Of a stretch of 64,000 bases of DNA, positions 51,097-58,995 are shown piece by piece. The position numbers and the translations under genes are program-made. Each line of letters begins with the position of its first letter. Position 1 is the stretch's first letter. This DNA is from Synergistaceae bacterium UBA6101 (GTDB lineage Bacteria; Synergistota; Synergistia; Synergistales; Synergistaceae), in the NCBI GenBank assembly GCA_002428495.1, contig DIWR01000031.1, positions 56,059-120,058 of the forward strand, read 5' to 3'. The notes beneath the pieces were generated by a model, which saw only the letters and a list, made by a program, of their open reading frames with translations, had not been told where the DNA came from and ran no database searches.

Positions 51097-51516
51097 CTAT
51101 TTTTTGCCGGTTTGTCCGGTCCCGGTTTTTCTTTTGGTGCTTCGGACTTCTTTTGATTTACTGAGGTCGGCAATTTTTTCATCGCTGAATTTGAGGAATG
51201 TAGTAAGTTTCTTCTCAAAGTCATCTTCACGGTAGACCGGCCGGGGCGGAGGCTCTTTGACTTGAAGCGCCTTGATAGAAAGGTCTATCCTGCCCTTTTC
51301 ATCGATCTTAATGACCTTTGAGGTTATTTTCTGTCCGACTTCCAGAACGTCCTCAACCTTTTTTACATAGTTGTGAGACAGTTCTGATATGTGGACCATC
51401 GCCTTCTGTCCCGATTCGAGCCTGATAAACGCGCCGTAGGCGGCAACATGCTCAACAGTTCCGTTAAGCACATCCCCCACGCTTACTCCTGATGCTGCGG
51501 GTACCTTATCTACCAT
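51097..51516 (-). CDS. S1-domain RNA-binding protein (YabR/CvfD-like)
   Basis: A 139-residue protein with one S1 domain (about residues 8-80: VGDVLNGTVEHVAAYGAFIR, MVHISELSHNYVKKVEDVLEVGQ split across the strands, IDEKGRIDLSIKAL) and a basic tail. Small S1 proteins of this kind bind RNA and associate with ribosomes in Firmicutes. The ATG at 51516 begins MVDKVPAASG; GGAGG lies about 12 bases upstream, which is long. A start at 51588 is open but non-conserved. Confidence 0.82.
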   Translation of the reverse strand: MVDKVPAASGVSVGDVLNGTVEHVAAYGAFIRLESGQKAMVHISELSHNYVKKVEDVLEVGQKITSKVIKIDEKGRIDLSIKALQVKEPPPRPVYREDDFEKKLTTFLKFSDEKIADLSKSKEVRSTKRKTGTGQTGKK

Positions 51517-51638
51517 ATGCGGTTCTGACCTCCAAGAAAAATATGTCTCCGTTCTGCACGGAGTCTTAAAAAACATCATGGAGCGCATTTTACCATAATA
51601 AGTAAAAATAGCTACTCCTTTATGTTGTATAAAATAGC

Positions 51639-52007
51639 CTACCTGCGCTGCAGCGCTTTGTCTATCGCTTCGACAACTCTCTCAGCCTGGACAGGCCTTA
51701 TAAAAAAGTCAGCCGCACCTGCTTTTATGGCTTCAACAACTAAATGCTGCTGACCCATCGCTGCGGACATGACCACCCTGGCTTCCGGATAATTCTCTTT
51801 GATCTCCTTGAGAGCTTGTAAACCACTCATCTCAGGCATCATGATATCCATCACAACGGCATCGGGCTTGAGCTTCCCGTATAGATCAAGGACCTCTTTG
51901 CCGTTCTCTGCCTCACCAATAACATCATATCCGTTTCTCAGAAGCAGGTCTTTTAGTATCGAACGCATATAGGCCGAATCATCTGCTATAAGGATCTTTG
52001 CCTTCAA
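51639..52007 (-). CDS. CheY-like stand-alone response regulator
   Basis: A 122-residue receiver domain without an output domain. The acidic pocket (Asp9, Asp10), phospho-acceptor Asp54 (VVMDIMMPEMSG) and switch Ser81 (VVMSAAMG) are present. The almost invariant Lys before the cis-Pro is Arg104 (FFIRPVQ). It closely resembles CheY of Firmicutes-type chemotaxis systems but no chemotaxis gene is in the window. Its TTG start follows GGGAGG and lies 21 bases after codY. Confidence 0.85.
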   Translation of the reverse strand: MKAKILIADDSAYMRSILKDLLLRNGYDVIGEAENGKEVLDLYGKLKPDAVVMDIMMPEMSGLQALKEIKENYPEARVVMSAAMGQQHLVVEAIKAGAADFFIRPVQAERVVEAIDKALQRR

Positions 52008-52028
52008 GATATCTCCCTCCCTAAATTT

Positions 52029-52865
52029 TTAACGAGAGACTGCTATGCCAAGCTCCTCCAAAAACAGCGGGCTGAGGACCTTGATGTATGTTCCTTTCAT
52101 CCCAAGGCTCCTGCTCTCTATGATACCAGCGCTTCCGAGTTTTCTCAATGCGTTTACTATAACGCTTCTTGTTACACCGACTCTGTCTGCAACTTTGCTT
52201 GCTACTACAACACCTTCTGACCCGCCCAGCTCTTCGATTATGTGTCTGACTGATTCAACTTCAGAGTATGAGAGGGCTCTCATTGCCATCTGGACCACAA
52301 GACGCTCATGTCCTCGTTCCTCGATCAATTTTCCTCTGTCGTTAAGTATTTCCAGCCCTACAACCGTGCCAAGGTACTCGGCAAGGACAAGGTCTCTTGT
52401 GTCGAACTGACAGCCAAAACGGGCAAGTATAAGTGTTCCCAGCCTTTCCCCGGAACCATTGATCGGGACCAGAAGCACATGCTTGTTTGAGTATGTGCAT
52501 GGCTGATCTGCATAGGCGCAGAGGCCGTGATCCGTGTGATTCAGTATGGACTCGTGGAACGAGTTTACCTTTTCAACGTATGCGGCCGGCATCGCACCGG
52601 CCAGAAGCTGGTCTGCCATTATTGGGCAGTCATATTCGCTTATCCAGGCGTAGCCCAGTATCTTTCCGTCTTCGTTTATAACGTAGACGTTGGCTGCTGA
52701 GAGGTCCGACATAAGTCTTGCAAGTTTGGGATAGTCAGGAGCTCCTCTATCCTTACGCGACTGGAGAGCACGGCTGACTATCCGCGTTTTCTCAAGAAGA
52801 TCCTGCATTGCGGCAGGATTCATAATTTTGGGTCTTGCTTCGATAAGTTCTTTCGGTGTGTCCAT
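52029..52865 (-). CDS. codY: Global regulator CodY
   Basis: GTP- and branched-chain-amino-acid-sensing repressor of nutrient-limitation genes. The N-terminal GAF domain (about 15-170, with ANVYVINEDGKILGYAW and RLGTLILARFG) and the C-terminal winged helix (VASKVADRVGVTRSVIVNAL, then LGSAGIIESRSLGMKGTYIK) match Firmicutes CodY closely. It follows xerC, as in Bacillus, but without the hslVU genes between them. The ATG at 52865 follows GGAAGGAAG by about ten bases; a Met at codon 15 is an alternative. Confidence 0.95.
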   Translation of the reverse strand: MDTPKELIEARPKIMNPAAMQDLLEKTRIVSRALQSRKDRGAPDYPKLARLMSDLSAANVYVINEDGKILGYAWISEYDCPIMADQLLAGAMPAAYVEKVNSFHESILNHTDHGLCAYADQPCTYSNKHVLLVPINGSGERLGTLILARFGCQFDTRDLVLAEYLGTVVGLEILNDRGKLIEERGHERLVVQMAMRALSYSEVESVRHIIEELGGSEGVVVASKVADRVGVTRSVIVNALRKLGSAGIIESRSLGMKGTYIKVLSPLFLEELGIAVSR

Positions 52866-52905
52866 TGCAACAACTTCCTTCCCTGTTTTTCTGTTTTTTT
52901 AAGTA

Positions 52906-53793
52906 TTACTCGTGTGCTCTCGGGTGGTGTTCCATATAACTTCTCTTCATCTGTTCCGCTGTAATAGAGAGGTATCTTTGGGTCGCGGCTATGCTTTCGT
53001 GACCGAGGAGTTCCTGGACGACCCTCAGCGGAGCTCCGCGTTCAAGCAGATGTGTCGCGAAACAATGCCTCAATGTGTGCGGTGATACTCCGTAGATCCC
53101 TACCCGCAAAGCAGCTCTTTGCACCAGCCTGTGCACTGTTCTGACTGTAAGCCTTTCTGCTCCTTTTTCTGATACGAACAGAGGTCCTACGGTTCCTTCT
53201 TTTGAAAGGAGGCTCCAGTCCTCAAGGAGTTTTTTGACACTCGGACCAAATGGTACAAGCCGTTCCTTTGAACCTTTGCCTAACACTCTGATCATCCTTT
53301 GATCTGTTTCTATGTTTTCCCAATTAAGGTCTATCAATTCAGATACGCGAAGACCTGAACCATAAAGCAGCTCAAGTATCAGCCTGTCCCTATGATAGTG
53401 TTTACCTTTTTCTGGCCCTTCTACAAGAAGCTTTTCTGTCTCCTCAAATGACAGAGCTCTTGGAAGGGACGAAGGCAACTTGGGTCCCTTAAGTCCCGCT
53501 GCAACACCACACTCAAGTATCTCCCTCGAAGAAAGCCATCTTATGAAGCCTCTTACAGCGGAAAGCTTTCTTGCAGCGGACGATTTTGCTATGCCGAAAC
53601 CTATGATATTTGAGAGGTAGACCCGGACTGACTGAGAATCTATCCCAGAAACATCAGAGATGTCCTGTCTAAGCAAATACTCCCTGAACTGCTCTAAATC
53701 GACCCTGTAATTAATAACAGTGTTTTTCGAGCGGCCTCTGGATTCCATAAATGCTAAAAACTGATCGACATTTGCTGAAATGTTTTCTGCCAT
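52906..53793 (-). CDS. xerC: Tyrosine recombinase XerC/XerD
   Basis: A 295-residue site-specific recombinase for chromosome dimer resolution. The SAM-like N-terminal core-binding domain is followed by the catalytic domain with Arg in LLYGSGLRVSEL, the HxxR box in SPHTLRHCFATHLL, His in ELLGHESI and the nucleophile Tyr in TQRYLSI. Its place before codY matches Bacillus codV. No ribosome-binding site precedes the ATG. A promoter-like TTGAAA-16-TAGAAT ends seven bases before it, so the mRNA may be leaderless. Confidence 0.93.
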   Translation of the reverse strand: MAENISANVDQFLAFMESRGRSKNTVINYRVDLEQFREYLLRQDISDVSGIDSQSVRVYLSNIIGFGIAKSSAARKLSAVRGFIRWLSSREILECGVAAGLKGPKLPSSLPRALSFEETEKLLVEGPEKGKHYHRDRLILELLYGSGLRVSELIDLNWENIETDQRMIRVLGKGSKERLVPFGPSVKKLLEDWSLLSKEGTVGPLFVSEKGAERLTVRTVHRLVQRAALRVGIYGVSPHTLRHCFATHLLERGAPLRVVQELLGHESIAATQRYLSITAEQMKRSYMEHHPRAHE

Positions 53794-53800
53794 GAATGGT

Positions 53801-53828
53801 ATTCTAGCATGTAGAGTTGAAATTTCAA
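53801..53828 (-). promoter_or_regulatory. Candidate promoter giving a leaderless xerC mRNA
   Basis: TTGAAA (53823-53828) and TAGAAT (53801-53806) on the minus strand are 16 bp apart; the predicted start of transcription coincides with the xerC ATG. Confidence 0.5.
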
Positions 53829-53880
53829 GCGAATTTTAAGAAAATTCACAAGATGCAAGCATTTGTTTACTATTTGCCCC

Positions 53881-53918
53881 AAAAAGCTGTAGGAGACAGG
53901 GTTCTCTGTCTCCTACAG
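53881..53918 (-). terminator. Rho-independent terminator downstream of trmFO
   Basis: CTGTAGGAGACAG and CTGTCTCCTACAG form a perfect 13-bp stem around a 6-base loop, followed on the minus strand by CTTTTTGG. It separates the trmFO transcript from xerC-codY. Confidence 0.88.
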
Positions 53919-53929
53919 GGAATCAATAG

Positions 53930-54265
53930 CAAATCGATTGGGAAACAGTGGGGGAGTCAATGGTTAGTGGAGGCGGCGAGAAACATGCCACGATAATCAG
54001 TTGGGAGCAGATAGCAAATCGGTGGCAAGTCAATTGGTTGGTTCAAAAAATTAGTTATTTAGTTATAGGGAAGGTTCAAAGTGCCTGAATCCCGGATCTC
54101 AGTGAGAGGCCAGGTTCTCAGATCCAAACAACTAATTCACAATTGACTCCCCAATCGATTTGCAATTGATCATCAATTGATTCCCGTAGCACGATTTTTG
54201 CCACAGTCTCTAACAATCGATTCTCAATTGATTTCCAATTGATTTGCTATTGACTCCCAAGGCGT
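53930..54265. repeat. Repeat island VIII with element family B, copy 2
   Basis: No gene is seen. Short repeats such as CAAATCGATTGGGA, CAATTGATT and TTGACTCCC fill both flanks. 54022-54163 is the inverted counterpart of 49897-50019 (GGTTGGTTCAAA, GGTTCAAAGTGCCTGAATCC, GGATCTCAGTGAGAGGCCAG, GTTCTCAGATCCAAAC). Confidence 0.82.
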
Positions 54266-54279
54266 AATTTCCATCTTGG

Positions 54280-55626
54280 CTACTTATCGCCTGTAAATAA
54301 TTCTGCGTGCGATTTGATAAACTTACCCATCGCACCTATCGCCCTTTCATGATAAGCCCCGCAGCGCTCGGTGCGTCTTTTGATCTTCTTTCCCTCGAGT
54401 TTTGAGAATATTCCGAGATTTACATTCATTGGCTGGAAAGTTTTTGGAATGGCAGTCCTAAGGTAATTCAGAAGTGAACCTATTGCGGTCTCAAGCGGGA
54501 AATCCGGCATCGGGGCATCTCTGAGCTGCGCTGTCATGAATAGTGCAGAGGCCAGCCCCATTGCTGTGCTTTCAAGATAGCCCTCAACACCTGTCATCTG
54601 TCCGGCCAGAAAGATATATTTTTTGCCGATCGGCCTGAGGTATCCGTCAAGAACAGCGGGCGCACAAACAAACAGGTTCCTGTGCATTACTCCTTTACGG
54701 ACAAATTCAGCATTCCTGAGCGCGGGTATCATTCGGAAGACTCTTTCCTGTTCGCCCCACTTGAGGTTGGTCTGGAAACCGACCATGTTGTAAAGAGTCC
54801 CTTCTTCATTGTCCTGCCTTAGCTGAACAACAGCACAGTATGTCCTTCCGCTTTTATCATCAGTGAAACCTACAGGCCTGAGCGGACCGAAAAGAAGGGT
54901 CTTTTCTCCCCTCTTTGCGATCACTTCCACAGGCAGACAACCTTCAAAATGTCTCATCTCTTCATTTTCGAAACTGTGCTTTGGAGCAGTCTCGGCGTTC
55001 ACAAGGGCTTCCCAGAAAGCATGGTATGTCTCCTCGTCCATTGGGCAGTTTATATAGTCTCCGCTCTCAGTATATCTGTTCCCTCTGAATGAATATTTGG
55101 GGTCTATGCTTTCAAGCGTCACTATCGGGGCGACCGCATCATAAAAATAGAGGAGATCTTTGCCGACCAGTTTTTCAAGGCTTTCTGCAAATGCGTCACT
55201 CGTCAGCGGTCCTGTCGCAATGATGGAAGGGGCTTCCGGAAGTTCGGCCATTTCTTCTCTTATTACTTCTATGTTTGGGTGAGACGAGATCGCCGAATCG
55301 ACAAGGCGTGAAAAGACATCCCTGTCGACAGCAAGCGCGTTGCCTGCAGGAACTCTGCTTTTTTGGGCACTGTCCATTATGAGACTGCCTAAGAGACTTA
55401 GTTCTGATTTAAGTATACCGGCAGGAGTGGTCGGTTTTTCCCCTCCAAGGGAGTTGCTGCATACCAGCTCGCCAAGAAAAGCCGTCTCATGCGCCGGGGT
55501 CTTTTTTTGCGGCCGCATTTCATACAGCCTGACCGGAAATCCTCTCTGCGCAAGCTGCCATGCTGCCTCTGAACCGGAGAGACCTCCTCCTGTTATTGTT
55601 ATCTTTTTACATCTCTGTATCTGCAT
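54280..55626 (-). CDS. trmFO: tRNA uridine-54 C5-methyltransferase (folate/FAD dependent)
   Basis: Makes ribothymidine-54 in tRNA using methylene-THF and FADH2. The dinucleotide motif ITGGGLSGSEAAWQLAQRG, the family block LGELVCSNSLGGE and the Cys in GYLRPIGKKYIFLAGQMTGV region are typical; length 448 is normal. I take the ATG at 55626 (two codons after a TTG); it overlaps the end of topA by 20 bases. It is followed by a repeat island and a terminator. Confidence 0.95.
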   Translation of the reverse strand: MQIQRCKKITITGGGLSGSEAAWQLAQRGFPVRLYEMRPQKKTPAHETAFLGELVCSNSLGGEKPTTPAGILKSELSLLGSLIMDSAQKSRVPAGNALAVDRDVFSRLVDSAISSHPNIEVIREEMAELPEAPSIIATGPLTSDAFAESLEKLVGKDLLYFYDAVAPIVTLESIDPKYSFRGNRYTESGDYINCPMDEETYHAFWEALVNAETAPKHSFENEEMRHFEGCLPVEVIAKRGEKTLLFGPLRPVGFTDDKSGRTYCAVVQLRQDNEEGTLYNMVGFQTNLKWGEQERVFRMIPALRNAEFVRKGVMHRNLFVCAPAVLDGYLRPIGKKYIFLAGQMTGVEGYLESTAMGLASALFMTAQLRDAPMPDFPLETAIGSLLNYLRTAIPKTFQPMNVNLGIFSKLEGKKIKRRTERCGAYHERAIGAMGKFIKSHAELFTGDK

Positions 55627-57877
55627 TTTCAATTTCTACGGGATCTGCAACTGTTGCTTTCTTGTCTGCCGTTCCGGGTTTTTTCCACGAAATGAAATCA
55701 CATTCCGGATATCTCGTACAGCCGTAGAACATCCTTCCCTTGACCTTTCCTTTTGCAGCGCGCCTTCTGACAAGTTCGCCCTCTCCGCATTTGGGACATT
55801 TGATCCCGGTCGTCCTGACGATGTTCCTTGTATATTTACATTCGGGATATCCGGAACAGGCAATGAATTCTCCGAATCTTCCGCTTTTGACAACAAGATC
55901 TTTGCCGCATTCCGGGCACGGCTCACCTACCAGTTCAGGTTCCGGCCTCATGCTCTCCGCATGGGCTGATACGTCGTCAAGTACAGGCTTAAAGCCGTTC
56001 CAGAACTCTCCGACTACTTTCCTCCACCGGAGTTCCCCTGCCTCGATCTGATCAAGCTCATTTTCCATCATTGCAGTGAAATTTACGTTTATAAGGCTTG
56101 AGAAATACTTTACAAGAAAGGTATTTACAAGCCTCCCCAGTTTTGTGGGGATAAGTTTTTTGTCTTCTTCGCCGCGGTCTACATAATTTCTCACCGTGAG
56201 CGTGTTGATTATCGCGGCGTAGGTCGAAGGCCTTCCAATACCTTTTTCTTCAAGTGCTTTGACAAGACCGGCCTCTGTATACCTCGAAGGCGGCTGGGTG
56301 AAGCGCTGATCTTTTATTATCCTGTCAATAAAAAGAGTCTCCCCTTCAACAGCCGGTTTCATGTCCGCATCTTTGACTCCCAGCGGGAACACCTTTCCCC
56401 ATCCGTCAAATACGACTACCGCGCCTGACTGTTTGAGCGAGTAATCTCCGCTGACACATGTCAAAGTTGTCCTTGCTATTATCGCAGGCGCCATCTGGCT
56501 TGCTATGAAACGGCTCCATATAAGTTCATAAAGCCTGTACTGCTCAGGCGTCAGGCAGCCTTTTACAGATTCCGGAGTGATAAACGGGTCTGTTGCCCTT
56601 ATAGCTTCATGGGCGTCCTGTGATCTGGCCTTTGAAGCATAGGTATTTGTGCTTTTAGGCAAATATTTTTTACCGTAGTTATCGAGGATAAATTTATTGG
56701 ATGATCCCACTGCCTCAGGAGATATTCTCAGGCTGTCGGTACGCATGTATGTTATGAGCCCTATCGGTCCTTTTCCTGGTATGTCAACGCCTTCGTAGAG
56801 AGACTGTGCTATCCGCATCGTTCTGCCCGGTGCAAAACCGCACCTTCTGGATGCTTCCTGCTGGAGCGTGCTGGTCTTGAACGGCGGCAGGGCAGACTTG
56901 GGACTCTCTTTTGTTCTGAATTCCTCTACCTTAAGCTCTGATTTGTTTATCTCGCATTCGACACGCGCTGCCTCTTTTTCATTACGGACGGCGAGCGTCT
57001 TGCCTTGATATTTATCAGCTCTGAGCCTGTATTTTCTCTTTCCGTCCGTGCTGCTGCTTTCAACATCTATCAGCCAGTACTCTTCGGGAATAAATTTGTC
57101 GATCTCGTCTTCGCGCTCACAGATTATTCTTAGCGCTACTGACTGGACCCTTCCCGCAGAGAGGCCTCGCTTTACCTTGTTCCATAGAAGGGGGCTCAGC
57201 TGATAGCCCACAAGCCTGTCAAGGACACGGCGGGCCTGCTGAGCATCAACTTTATCTATGTCTATTGAGTCAGGGGCTTTTACAGCTTCGGTGACCCCAT
57301 GCTCCGTTATTTCCTGCATTCTTATCCTGCATTCTGACTTCGGGTCTATGTCAAGGAGAGATGCAAGGTGCCATGCTATCGCCTCTCCCTCCCGGTCAGG
57401 GTCTGATGCCAGAAGAGTTCTGCTGCTGACCTGCGATGCCCCTTTCAGTCCGCGTATCAAGTCTGCTTTGCCCCTGACCTGGATGTAATCAGGCTCAAAA
57501 TCGTTGTCTATATCTATGGCGATACGGCCCTTCGGAAGGTCTCTTACATGTCCTACGCTTGCAAGGACCTTGTATCCATTTCCCAGTATCTTTTCCAGAG
57601 TTTTAGCCTTTGCCGGGGATTCGACAACTACAAGGATCTTCCCCTCATACTGTTTAAATTTCTGTTTGCCGTTCTCTTTGGAAGAAGACTTTTTGGATGC
57701 CGTTTTTTTTGCAGTTTTAGGGGATACTTTCTTTTTGACAATTTTAGTGCTTGTTTTAGTCTTTTCTTCTGCAGTTTTATTGGTCTTCTTTTTGGCAGCT
57801 GGTTTTGTGGTTTTGGTTTTCACTTCAGCAGCTTCATCGATCGTCTTTTTTTCTTTAGTCCCATGAACAGTCGCCAT
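55607..57877 (-). CDS. topA: DNA topoisomerase I
   Basis: Relaxes negative supercoils. The Toprim domain begins at about residue 79 (GKILVVVESPAKAKTLEKIL, DPDREGEAIAWHLA), the catalytic Tyr is in LITYMRTDSLR, and two C-terminal zinc ribbons follow (CPECGKDLVVKSGRFGEFIAC and CPKCGEGELVRRR). Residues 1-78 are an unusual Lys/Thr/Ala-rich, histone-H1-like tail. GAGAGG precedes the ATG. It starts 14 bases after dprA. Confidence 0.97.
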   Translation of the reverse strand: MATVHGTKEKKTIDEAAEVKTKTTKPAAKKKTNKTAEEKTKTSTKIVKKKVSPKTAKKTASKKSSSKENGKQKFKQYEGKILVVVESPAKAKTLEKILGNGYKVLASVGHVRDLPKGRIAIDIDNDFEPDYIQVRGKADLIRGLKGASQVSSRTLLASDPDREGEAIAWHLASLLDIDPKSECRIRMQEITEHGVTEAVKAPDSIDIDKVDAQQARRVLDRLVGYQLSPLLWNKVKRGLSAGRVQSVALRIICEREDEIDKFIPEEYWLIDVESSSTDGKRKYRLRADKYQGKTLAVRNEKEAARVECEINKSELKVEEFRTKESPKSALPPFKTSTLQQEASRRCGFAPGRTMRIAQSLYEGVDIPGKGPIGLITYMRTDSLRISPEAVGSSNKFILDNYGKKYLPKSTNTYASKARSQDAHEAIRATDPFITPESVKGCLTPEQYRLYELIWSRFIASQMAPAIIARTTLTCVSGDYSLKQSGAVVVFDGWGKVFPLGVKDADMKPAVEGETLFIDRIIKDQRFTQPPSRYTEAGLVKALEEKGIGRPSTYAAIINTLTVRNYVDRGEEDKKLIPTKLGRLVNTFLVKYFSSLINVNFTAMMENELDQIEAGELRWRKVVGEFWNGFKPVLDDVSAHAESMRPEPELVGEPCPECGKDLVVKSGRFGEFIACSGYPECKYTRNIVRTTGIKCPKCGEGELVRRRAAKGKVKGRMFYGCTRYPECDFISWKKPGTADKKATVADPVEIENADTEM

Positions 57878-57891
57878 TTATTACACCTCTC

Positions 57892-58995
57892 TCAAACATT
57901 TGCGCTATACCGGCCCGAGCCCGAAGAATATATTATTCCTTTTGCAGACAAAATTGCAATTATTTTTAAAATGTCGGCGGCGCTCATTTTAACCTCAAGA
58001 GCGATGTTGTCAACTGTCTGCCCTCCGCCAAACCTTAAAACCTTCAATATTTCCTCTTCTTCATGTGAAAGGTCAATGTCAGATACCTGATCCGCCTTAG
58101 GATCATCATTAGAAAAGACAGCAGACTCCCTCGTGTTTGTCTCGAAGAAATCCTTCAGATCTATGAGGGGATAAGCTCCATCAAAAATAAGTTTATTGCC
58201 TCCGTGTGCCGATTCTTCATCTATCCTCCCAGGAACTGCCCATACTTCTCTTCCAAGCTCTGCTGCAAATCCGGCAGTTATCATAGCTCCGCTTTTGAGA
58301 GGCGCTTCGACGACTATCAGCTTTGAAGAAAGGGCTGCTACTATTCTGTTTCTCCTTGGAAAATGCCATTGTTCTCCCTGGCTGCCGATCGGGAATTCTG
58401 ATATAAGCGCCCCGCAGTCCTTTATTTCTCTGAAGAGGTTTGCATTTGACTGAGGGAAATATACATCCACTCCTGTACCGAATACCGCAAATGTTTTTCC
58501 TCCGGAGATACAGGCCCCCTGGTGGGCGTTCCCGTCTATACCTGAAGCTCCTCCGCTTATGAGGGTGATCCCTGCAGACGCGCAGTATTCACCGATCCTT
58601 AGAGCTGTTCTTCTTCCGTATGTACTTGCCCTTCTTGTTCCTACTACTCCGATACACTTATGAGGGATCCTTTTTTTGTTTCCCTGCCAGTAGAGTATCA
58701 GAGGCGGATCTTTAAGATCTTTTAGCTTCGCAGGGTAATCTTCGTCTTCTATTCCGACAGCCCTTATGTCCAGCTTCAAACATTTTTCCATTTCAGTTTC
58801 GGCCCATCTCATGTCAATTTTTTTCTTGATCGCAACAATTGTCCTCTCTGTGATGCCAAGCTCTGTAAAAAGTTTTGCACTGCATTTCCAAAACTCGTCC
58901 TGGGACATAAGTCCTCTTTTTAGAGCAAACCATAGCTTTCTTCCCTGACCTTCAAGGCTGTTAAGGAGAAGAAGCGTCTTTAAATTTTCATCCAA
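57892..58995 (-). CDS. dprA: DNA-processing protein DprA
   Basis: Loads RecA on incoming single-stranded DNA during transformation. The Rossmann-like core shows IGVVGTRRASTYG, LISGGASGIDGNAHQGA, GTGVDVYFPQSN and FPRRNRIVAALS. A SAM-like N-terminus and a C-terminal winged helix (from about residue 300) complete the 367-residue protein. The start is TTG 58995, overlapping the comM stop by 16 bases, with GGGGAAG upstream. Confidence 0.95.
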   Translation of the reverse strand: MDENLKTLLLLNSLEGQGRKLWFALKRGLMSQDEFWKCSAKLFTELGITERTIVAIKKKIDMRWAETEMEKCLKLDIRAVGIEDEDYPAKLKDLKDPPLILYWQGNKKRIPHKCIGVVGTRRASTYGRRTALRIGEYCASAGITLISGGASGIDGNAHQGACISGGKTFAVFGTGVDVYFPQSNANLFREIKDCGALISEFPIGSQGEQWHFPRRNRIVAALSSKLIVVEAPLKSGAMITAGFAAELGREVWAVPGRIDEESAHGGNKLIFDGAYPLIDLKDFFETNTRESAVFSNDDPKADQVSDIDLSHEEEEILKVLRFGGGQTVDNIALEVKMSAADILKIIAILSAKGIIYSSGSGRYSANV

